Made by a program: the position numbers and the translations under genes | In this document: in pieces, positions 42,515-48,938 of the stretch | Position numbering within the stretch: position 1 is the first letter of the stretch | Layout: every line of letters begins with the position of its first letter | Notes under the pieces: generated by a model | Told to the model about the DNA's origin: nothing | What the model saw: only the letters and a program-made list of their open reading frames with translations | Databases searched by the model: none | Source of the DNA: VXNE01 sp963665455 | GTDB taxonomy: Bacteria > Pseudomonadota > Gammaproteobacteria > Pseudomonadales > Azotimanducaceae | Reading direction: 5' to 3' | Length of the DNA: 64,000 nt | Assembly: GCA_963665455.1 (NCBI GenBank) | Contig: OY762279.1 | Location: forward strand, 3,286,001-3,350,000

Positions 42515-42811
42515 TCACAGCAGGCTGCTTGCGCCGAACGCGATCCATGCCGCACACACTGCGCCAACCCATGCACCTCCGCCCCGCACGGGCGGTCGCC
42601 GCGCCGGACGCGCGGCCCATGCGGCGCAGGCCGCCGCCCACGGTGCCCCGAGAAGGAGGAAGCCGAGGGCAACCCCGCCCGCGGCCGCTACGGCGGCATA
42701 CGCCCAGCCGGGACGGTGACGCCGCCGGGCCACCCAGTAGGAAAGCAACACGAGCGGTGGGGTGAGCCAAGCCCCGGCGAGCAGGAGGAAGGCGTACATG
42801 GCGGCAATCAT
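42515..42811 (-). CDS. Small three-helix membrane protein
   Basis: 98 residues, with hydrophobic segments MYAFLLLAGAWLTPPLVLLSYWV, AYAAVAAAGGVALGFLLL and a last AWVGAVCAAWIAFGA, each split by Arg-rich loops. The ATG at 42811 overlaps the stop of the preceding phosphoesterase (ATGA). Function unknown. It may anchor or assist the neighbouring phosphoesterase. Confidence 0.55.
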   Translation of the reverse strand: MIAAMYAFLLLAGAWLTPPLVLLSYWVARRRHRPGWAYAAVAAAGGVALGFLLLGAPWAAACAAWAARPARRPPVRGGGAWVGAVCAAWIAFGASSLL

Positions 42812-43566
42812 GGTCGAGAGACCGCCTGCTCGAGTCGGCGGACCTGCTCGATCGTCGTGCCCCCCGGCGGGTGGTCTCCGGCCAGCAAGCGCCGCGCCAG
42901 GAGACGCAGCCGGGCCAGCGCGATGGGCCGATACTCGAGTTGTTCGACCGACACGTTGATGTGCGGCGAGCCCATCCGGTTGCGTGTGTGCGTGTGTCCG
43001 TGCACGTTGACGCATCCGCTCGGGACGCGCGGCAGGGGCGCGTGCGTCCAAACCAGCGGCGGCTCGCCGTCCGAGACGAGCAACGCCGGGGTTCGGTCGA
43101 AACCCCGGACGCGCAGCGTGCCGTCGGCGTTCAGGTCGTGATTGCCGACCGCCAACACCTTCGAGCGGCCGGGCGCCGCCCGCACCCGCTCCCAGGTGGC
43201 GTCACCCACCGCGGCGCCCATGGCCACGTCGCCGACGCACACGAGCGTGTCGGCCGGGCCGACCGTCGCGCTCCAATTCGCCCACAGCGTCGCGTCCATC
43301 TCCCCCACGTCTTGGAATGGCCGCTCGCAGTACCGGATGATGTTGGCGTGCCCGAGGTGGAGGTCCGACCACACCTTGATCCGCTCGTCGTCGCCCGCGA
43401 GCGTGCCGGACCCGTGATCGTTCAACGCGCGGTGCATGGCCCGCAACGTCCGGCCGCTCCGGCCGAGCGCCTCGTGCAGGTCGTTGCGGTAGACCGTCAG
43501 GGCGGTCCGGGCCGTCGCGCAGTTCGCCGTCTTGGCGGCCTGCTTTGCTGCCCGTCTCCCGGCCAT
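42808..43566 (-). CDS. Metallophosphoesterase (calcineurin-like)
   Basis: 252 residues from the ATG at 43566, chosen for a GAGGGAG ribosome site at good distance; an ATG at 43593 would add nine residues and overlap the upstream gene. The core is VWSDLHLGHANIIRYCERPF, VCVGDVAMG, VLAVGNHDLN, LVWTHAPL and VNVHGHTHTR, with every expected metal ligand present. This resembles the YfcE/ligase-associated and phage-type small phosphoesterases with DLHLGHxNII. The N-terminal ~70 residues are helical and basic. The stop overlaps the small membrane gene. Confidence 0.85.
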   Translation of the reverse strand: MAGRRAAKQAAKTANCATARTALTVYRNDLHEALGRSGRTLRAMHRALNDHGSGTLAGDDERIKVWSDLHLGHANIIRYCERPFQDVGEMDATLWANWSATVGPADTLVCVGDVAMGAAVGDATWERVRAAPGRSKVLAVGNHDLNADGTLRVRGFDRTPALLVSDGEPPLVWTHAPLPRVPSGCVNVHGHTHTRNRMGSPHINVSVEQLEYRPIALARLRLLARRLLAGDHPPGGTTIEQVRRLEQAVSRP

Positions 43567-43570
43567 CTCG

Positions 43571-44380
43571 TCATCTCCCTCGAGGTCGTCCATTCCGGCG
43601 CCGCGTGTGCGCCACTACTTCGAGCACCTCGACCGTCCTATCCGGCCGGAACAAGTCCGACCAGCGCCGCTCCATCGCGTAGCCGGTGGGATTGCCGATG
43701 CAACGCGTGCGCCCGACCGCGTAGTCATAGGCCTCGTGCGTGTGCCCGCTCACCCAGAGCTGCGCCCCGACCTCGCGCACCAGGTCCTCGCGGTCGTTGT
43801 AGAAGTACGGGTTGAGGATGTCGCCCTCGAACCGCGGGTGCATGGCGCCGCGGGTCGGTGGCCAGTGCGTGACCACCACGTCCACGCCGCCGGCCCGTGC
43901 CCGGAGCAGGGCGGTCTGTTCCTCGTGGCAGCGGAGGTGTCGGGAGAGGCTCCAGTCGCCGAGGCCGTTGAACCGTGCCCCGAAGTCGTTGATGCCGCGC
44001 TCCACGGCCCTGTGCAACCAGGGGTCGCCGACGCCCCACAGGCCGGAGTACCACGGCGCGCCCCAGAAGCGCACGCCCTCGATGTCCACGCCCTCGGCGA
44101 TCAGGTAGTGGAGGCCCGGGTGCGCGGCGGCGAGTTCCCGCCACATGCCGTCCACGGCCGCACGGTTCTGTCGACCGTAGTACTCGTGGTTTCCCGGCAC
44201 GTACACCACCGGCGAAAGCGCCAGTTCGCGCAGCACGAAGTCGCGCGCGAGCAGGTGCCGGCCGATGTCGCCGGCGAGGACCAGCACATCGCGGTCCGGG
44301 TCGGGAGTGAACGCGTCCGGCGGCGGCAGGTGGCCCGGCCGCCCCTCCAGATGCAGGTCGGAGGCAATCTGAATCTTCAT
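43571..44380 (-). CDS. Metallophosphoesterase (YkuE/UDP-diacylglucosamine-hydrolase-like fold)
   Basis: 269 residues starting MKIQIASDLHLEG. The sites IASDLHLEG, VLAGDIG, YVPGNHEYY, VVTHWPPT and WVSGHTHEAYD give a complete two-metal centre. The frame is open further upstream, but the ATG at 44380 puts the first catalytic strand at the N-terminus, as normal. It is the first of two adjacent phosphoesterase genes on the strand (4-bp gap), and the substrate is unknown. It stands 135 bp from a MITE that separates it from the Fic gene. Confidence 0.88.
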   Translation of the reverse strand: MKIQIASDLHLEGRPGHLPPPDAFTPDPDRDVLVLAGDIGRHLLARDFVLRELALSPVVYVPGNHEYYGRQNRAAVDGMWRELAAAHPGLHYLIAEGVDIEGVRFWGAPWYSGLWGVGDPWLHRAVERGINDFGARFNGLGDWSLSRHLRCHEEQTALLRARAGGVDVVVTHWPPTRGAMHPRFEGDILNPYFYNDREDLVREVGAQLWVSGHTHEAYDYAVGRTRCIGNPTGYAMERRWSDLFRPDRTVEVLEVVAHTRRRNGRPRGR

Positions 44381-44514
44381 GGGCGGTGCTCGCGGGGGCG
44401 GCGGATTGTAGCGACCGGCGGAGCCATGTCCAGTGGGTGATGCACGACGACGTGGCGCCGTGGCAACCCGTCTAGCAGCCCGCTGCCGTCGGTGGGATTG
44501 CCGACCGTCGGGCG

Positions 44515-44717
44515 CTAGGGAACGTCTGAACAAGCCCGTCCATGGGCTTGTTCAGGTCGCAAGAGAGCCCTCAGCCGGGGAGCGCGAGGGGCTTGCCACT
44601 CGCATACAAAGAAGCGCGGTTTCGGCTTGCTCCACAAACGTCAATGGCTTACGCCATCGAATTTGGCGGCACATCCCTGTGCTGCGCTAGGGAAGGTCTT
44701 AATCAGACCTTCCCTAG
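44515..44717. mobile_element. 195-bp MITE with CTAG target duplications
   Basis: Imperfect terminal inverted repeats: GGAACGTCTGAACAAGCCC on the left (44519) and, read inward from 44713, GGAAGGTCTGATTAAGACC. They are flanked by CTAG on both sides (44515-44518 and 44714-44717). The 4-bp CTAG duplication is typical of IS5-type transposases (YTAR targets). Near each end a strong hairpin occurs: 12-bp stem at 44526-44555 and 14-bp stem at 44686-44718. Non-coding. The right CTAG supplies the TAG stop of the Fic gene. Confidence 0.65.
44563..44604 (+). repeat. 42-bp dispersed repeat, copy 2 (core of the MITE)
   Basis: Matches 6746-6787 at 40 of 42 positions. Here it is in the non-coding core of the MITE, while the other copy codes for a protein tail. 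It indicates that MITE cores have spread in this genome. Confidence 0.8.
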
Positions 44718-46114
44718 CTGCGGCGATCCCACACTTCCCGCCAAGCGTCGAACTCGCGCGACGACACTCGGTAGCGGCCGTAGTTGCCTTCGTGCAGTCC
44801 GAGGAGTTCCGTCTCGGCGATCTCGATGAAGCGGTGCCGGTCGCCTGCCTCCATGTTCGCCTCGGCCCACTCGGCAACCCGGGCGGCGGCCGACCCCACG
44901 TCTAGGCGGTTGCGGACCACTTCGCCTACGATCACGAGCAATGCGTCGCGGTGGCGAAGCCTGAACGGGTCCGGTTCACCGACCGACTGCCTGATCACAC
45001 CGTAGCGGGCAGCGGAACGTTCGTAGGCCCAGATGAACAGGTCTTTCATCAGGCTGACGTGGTTCTGTTCATACACCAACAGAAGCGCATCGGTGTAGTA
45101 GTCGCGGGGCACGTCGTTGAACGAGAGCGGGGCGAGGTCGTGCTTGATCAACGGTATGTTGGCCGCGAGGCGCGAGACTCTCTTGTTGACGTCGTCGAAC
45201 GCCTGGAGATAAGGGAGTTGAACGAGGCAGAACAGGGCCTGTTCCATGGGATGATGGATCGCCTGCGCCGTGACGAGGATGCGGTTGAAACACTCCTCGA
45301 CTTGGGCCGGCACTGCGGGAGGTTGGTAGGCGGATGCGCCGATGCTGACGGGCATCCTTCTCAACCGGCCGGGGGCCGTGGGATCCGGCAGCAGGTTTTC
45401 CGCGAGTATGCCGTGCAGGTTGAGGATCGTGCGGCGATCGAATGCGATGTCGTCTGCGCCCTCCACGAGGAACTCGATGGCGTGCTTGTGGTTGAGGATC
45501 ATCTGCGTATCGCGGATGTCCCGGCCGGCGGCGGGACGTCCAAGTTCGATCAAGCGCTTCGTGTCGAGCAAGGAGTAGGTATTGCCTTCCAGCCGGCTTG
45601 AGTTCCACGATAGGTCGATGAGCATTCGGTCGAGAATCCGACGGGCATGGGTGCCGGCGGGCTGGGGCGTCTCGTGGACCTCCCCGAGACTGCGAAGTCT
45701 TGTCCGTTCCTCGACCGAAAGGTAGGCGCTGACGTTGGGGCGGTAATCGTCAAGGAACTCGCGCCGATACCCGACGCGGATGCGCTGGTCGGCGGGCTGC
45801 GAGAGGTACCGTTGACGCAGTTGGGTGCGAAGCCGGGCGAGATCGTCTGGAACGGCATCGGCCACCACGCCCTTGGTCGTGGCTGCGGCGTGCGCCTGGG
45901 GCACGGCGTCTGCGGCGGGTGGCAGCCGGTAGACGGTGTTCCGTCCTTGCGCGTGCCTGACGAGCCGCCCCATGGCGACTAGTCGCCCGAGTCGGTATTG
46001 GAGGGTGCGCCTTGGCACCGGGCCATCGAGTTCGGGACCGATGTCCTTCACGCCGATGCCGTCGGGGTGGCGTGCGACGATGGCTTCGATGTCGCTGAAC
46101 TCGTTCTCGGGCAT
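44714..46114 (-). CDS. Atypical Fic-domain protein with N-terminal winged helix
   Basis: 466 residues. Residues ~5-65 form a winged-helix DNA-binding domain (PRRTLQYRLGRLVAMGRL, then TVYRLPP). An inhibitory-type motif S172-SRL-E176-GN is present. The Fic helix reads LQAFDDVNKRVSR (303-315). The catalytic His of HxFx(D/E)GNGRxxR is Gln304 and both Gly of GNG are changed (Val309, Lys311), while N310, R312 and R315 remain. I recognise this variant as a recurring subfamily rather than a one-off mutation. Normal AMP transfer is unlikely. The DNA-binding domain and the repeats before the start suggest a regulator. The ATG at 46114 is preferred; upstream sequence is operator-like. Confidence 0.8.
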   Translation of the reverse strand: MPENEFSDIEAIVARHPDGIGVKDIGPELDGPVPRRTLQYRLGRLVAMGRLVRHAQGRNTVYRLPPAADAVPQAHAAATTKGVVADAVPDDLARLRTQLRQRYLSQPADQRIRVGYRREFLDDYRPNVSAYLSVEERTRLRSLGEVHETPQPAGTHARRILDRMLIDLSWNSSRLEGNTYSLLDTKRLIELGRPAAGRDIRDTQMILNHKHAIEFLVEGADDIAFDRRTILNLHGILAENLLPDPTAPGRLRRMPVSIGASAYQPPAVPAQVEECFNRILVTAQAIHHPMEQALFCLVQLPYLQAFDDVNKRVSRLAANIPLIKHDLAPLSFNDVPRDYYTDALLLVYEQNHVSLMKDLFIWAYERSAARYGVIRQSVGEPDPFRLRHRDALLVIVGEVVRNRLDVGSAAARVAEWAEANMEAGDRHRFIEIAETELLGLHEGNYGRYRVSSREFDAWREVWDRRS

Positions 46115-46127
46115 TTGGTGTCGACCG

Positions 46128-46172
46128 TTGCGCGATTTGCGCGATTCTTGCGCGTTATGACTTACCGCGCAA
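46128..46172. promoter_or_regulatory. TTGCGC repeat cluster before the atypical fic gene (candidate operator)
   Basis: Three direct copies on the plus strand, TTGCGCGATT (46128-46137), TTGCGCGATT (46137-46146) and TTGCGCGTTA (46148-46157), are spaced about one helical turn apart. They are followed by an inverted GCGCAA at 46167-46172. The cluster lies 14-58 bp upstream of the fic start. Regular spacing suits cooperative binding, perhaps by the Fic protein's own winged helix. Confidence 0.5.
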
Positions 46173-46352
46173 CCACTTTCGCACAGTTGATTGTGGAGAA
46201 CGGGCCACTTGCGCTTGGTGGCCGACCGGTCGGCAGACCTCGTAGCGCATGCCGCAGGCATGCCTGCGGCGACTGACCCAGCGCGAGGAGAGGCGCATCT
46301 ACGCGTTTCAGTTCAAGGCGCCGAAGGGACGGGTCGAAGGAGAACCGGTGCG

Positions 46353-48692
46353 TCACGGGTCGGGTGGCCGGGCCATGCGGTAGCCGAACCCGTGCTCGTT
46401 GAAGATGTAGGTCGGACGCCTGGCGTCGTCGCCGAGCTTGACGCGGAGCTTACGGACGACGGCGCGGACCAGACCCGCGTCCGTGGCCTCCGGCGTGCCC
46501 CAGACCTGCCGCAGAAGGGCGTCGGGCGACATGACCCGCCCGGCGTTGCGCGCGAGCACGTGCAGTAGCCGGTACTCCTTGGCCGTCAGCGACACCTCGC
46601 GGCCGGCCACCGTGACCCGGCGCCGGTCGCGGCGGATTTCGAGGTCGCCCACCGCGAACCCGGCGGGATCGCCGCTCCGCCGCAGCGCGGCGCGCACGCG
46701 GGCGTTCAGTTCGGTCGCCGAGAACGGCTTGACCATGTAGTCGGCGGCGCCGGCGTCGAGCGCGGCCGCCATGGTCTCGTCGCGGTCGTAGCCGGAGATG
46801 AAGATGACCGGCAGGTCCGCCAGTTCGGGAACGGACCGCATCAACTCGATGCCGTCGGTGCCGGGCAGCACCAGGTCCAGCAGCACGAGGTCCGGGCGCT
46901 CCGTCTCGACCAGCGCGGACAGCTGCCGGGGGTCGCCGGTCAGCGAGGTCTCGTAGCCGGCGCCCGCGAGGGCCTCGCGGACCATTCGGAGCGTGGCGGG
47001 ATCGTCGTCCAGCACGAGCACGCGCCCGTTGCCGGACGCCGGCGTTCCGGGGTGCGGGTCCGCGGCCGGGGGCGCCGGCGCGACGTCCCCCGGGGCCGCC
47101 GGCAGCGTGAACGTGACGCGCGTGCCGCGCCCGGCACCCCCGCTCTCGGCGCGGATGCGGCCGCCGTGGGCCTCCACGAGACCACGGCAGATGAGGAGGC
47201 CGAGGCCATGGCCGCGGCCGCCCGGTCCGACGGCCGGTTCGCGGAACAGCAGCGGCAACCGGTCGGGCGGCACGCCGACGCCCTCGTCGGCGACGGACAC
47301 CGCGACGTGCACGCCGTCCGATGCCGCCTCGACCCGGATCGGCGACGACGGCGGCGAGTGGCGGGCGGCGTTGGCGAACAGGTTGTTGAGCACCTGCACG
47401 ATCCGCGGCCCGTCGGCCATGACCGCCGGCGGGTCCGCCAGGTCGATGCGCAACGGGTGGACGCCGCCGCCGGAGAGGAACGTGTTGCGGGCCTGGTCGA
47501 CGAGCGTGCCGAGGCGGGCGGGCGCCGGGGCGACGGTGAGCGTGCCGGCGCGGATGCGCCCGGCGTCCAGCAGGTCGGCCAGCAGTCCGCGCATGCGGTC
47601 GGCCTGTTCGGCGACGACGCGGAACAACGCCACCATCTCGCCCGTCTCGGGAGGCCGCGGCGCGGCGTCGAGCACGGTGGCGGCGGCGCCCTTGACGGCC
47701 GCCAGCGGCGCGACCAACTCGTGGCTCACCATGGCCAGGAACTCGGCCCGCTGGCGCTCGAGCTCCCGCAGCGGACCTAGGTCCTGCATCGTCACGATCA
47801 CCGAGTCCACGACGCCGTCCGAATCCCGGGTCGAGGTCACGTTGACCAGGATCGAGACGCTGCGGCCGTCCGGGATGGACAGCGTCATTTCCTCCGCGCG
47901 CACCGTCTCGCCGAGCGCGAGCTGCTCCGTGATCGGATACTCGTTGAGGGCGATCTCGCGCCCGTCGGCGCGGCGGCAGGTGATGGTGTCGAGGATCTGT
48001 TCCGGCGGCTGCCCCGGCGCGCACAAGTCGGCGACGATGCGGTTCGCCTCGCGATTCACCGACATTGGCACCGCGGTGGCGGCGTCGAACACCACGACGC
48101 CGATGGGCGAGGTTTCCACCAGCGCCTCGAGGTAGGCGCGCGCGCGCCGCTCCCGGCGGTGTGTTCGCGCGTTGGCGACGGTCGCGGCCGCCTGCGCCGC
48201 GAACAGTTCCAGCACCTCCTGGTCGGACGCCGAGAACTGCTCCGCGCCCACACGGGCGGCGACGAAGAAGCTACCGACGTGCGCGCCGCGGTGGTGCATG
48301 GGCAGGCCGAGCACGGTGTCGGCGTCGAGCAGGTCGTCCGGCGTCGCGTGGCCGAGGGAGCGGGCGTAATCCGGATAGCGCCGAATGCGCACCGGCGCCG
48401 GGAGCTCGTGCAGGCGCTCGAACAGCTTCGCGCCGTCCGGCGACGCGGCCAGGGCGTCCCGCTGCGCGGGCGTCATGCCGGAGGTGAAGAAGTCCCGTGG
48501 CCGGCCGGCCTCGTCTACGGTGGCGATGACGCCGTAGTGGGCCCCGGTCAGGGCGCGGGCACCGTCGACGATCTCCTGCAGGACGGTGTCCAGGTCGAGG
48601 CTCGCGCCGATGCGCAGCATGGCCGCGCAGAGGTCCGCGACGCGCCCGCGTGGGACCTGTTCGTCGCGTCCGGGTTGGTCGGCGTCGCTCAT
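46353..48692 (-). CDS. Soluble hybrid histidine kinase with receiver and DNA-binding output domain
   Basis: 779 residues with no membrane helix. Order: GAF (~35-175), PAS (~190-305), HisKA with the phospho-His324 in AMVSHELVAPLAAVKG, HATPase (N-box NNLFANAARHS at ~436; G-boxes DEGVGVP and GHGLGLLICRGLVEAHGG), receiver (VLVLDDD; phospho-Asp606 in LVLLDLVLPG; Lys655 in MVKPF), and an OmpR/PhoB winged helix (SLTAKEYRLLHVLARNAGRVMS to FNEHGFGYRM). It could sense, relay phosphate and bind DNA in one chain. GGAGG precedes the ATG at 48692. It is divergent from a TonB receptor, its probable target. Confidence 0.92.
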   Translation of the reverse strand: MSDADQPGRDEQVPRGRVADLCAAMLRIGASLDLDTVLQEIVDGARALTGAHYGVIATVDEAGRPRDFFTSGMTPAQRDALAASPDGAKLFERLHELPAPVRIRRYPDYARSLGHATPDDLLDADTVLGLPMHHRGAHVGSFFVAARVGAEQFSASDQEVLELFAAQAAATVANARTHRRERRARAYLEALVETSPIGVVVFDAATAVPMSVNREANRIVADLCAPGQPPEQILDTITCRRADGREIALNEYPITEQLALGETVRAEEMTLSIPDGRSVSILVNVTSTRDSDGVVDSVIVTMQDLGPLRELERQRAEFLAMVSHELVAPLAAVKGAAATVLDAAPRPPETGEMVALFRVVAEQADRMRGLLADLLDAGRIRAGTLTVAPAPARLGTLVDQARNTFLSGGGVHPLRIDLADPPAVMADGPRIVQVLNNLFANAARHSPPSSPIRVEAASDGVHVAVSVADEGVGVPPDRLPLLFREPAVGPGGRGHGLGLLICRGLVEAHGGRIRAESGGAGRGTRVTFTLPAAPGDVAPAPPAADPHPGTPASGNGRVLVLDDDPATLRMVREALAGAGYETSLTGDPRQLSALVETERPDLVLLDLVLPGTDGIELMRSVPELADLPVIFISGYDRDETMAAALDAGAADYMVKPFSATELNARVRAALRRSGDPAGFAVGDLEIRRDRRRVTVAGREVSLTAKEYRLLHVLARNAGRVMSPDALLRQVWGTPEATDAGLVRAVVRKLRVKLGDDARRPTYIFNEHGFGYRMARPPDP

Positions 48693-48938
48693 GGCCCTCC
48701 CTCCGGCGGCGGATGTCGCGCGCCGGGGTGGTGGCGCTCTCGACGGCCCACAGGTGAAGGCGTGAATCACCCGACGCTCATGGAAATGTAACAAAAAAAG
48801 CTCCTGCGATCACGCTGATCTCACATGCGTAGTGCATAATTCGTTGCGACCAGGGTCGACGCCACAAAACGTTGACGTGGCTCGGTCGGTCGGAAAACGA
48901 AAGGGGAATGCAGCGGAGCCATGGAGGAAGACCGACGA

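Noticed and set aside
44526..44555. 12-bp stem-loop as an intrinsic terminator
   Set aside because: No T-run follows, and the stem is part of a MITE end with CTAG duplications. A terminator effect remains possible but is secondary.
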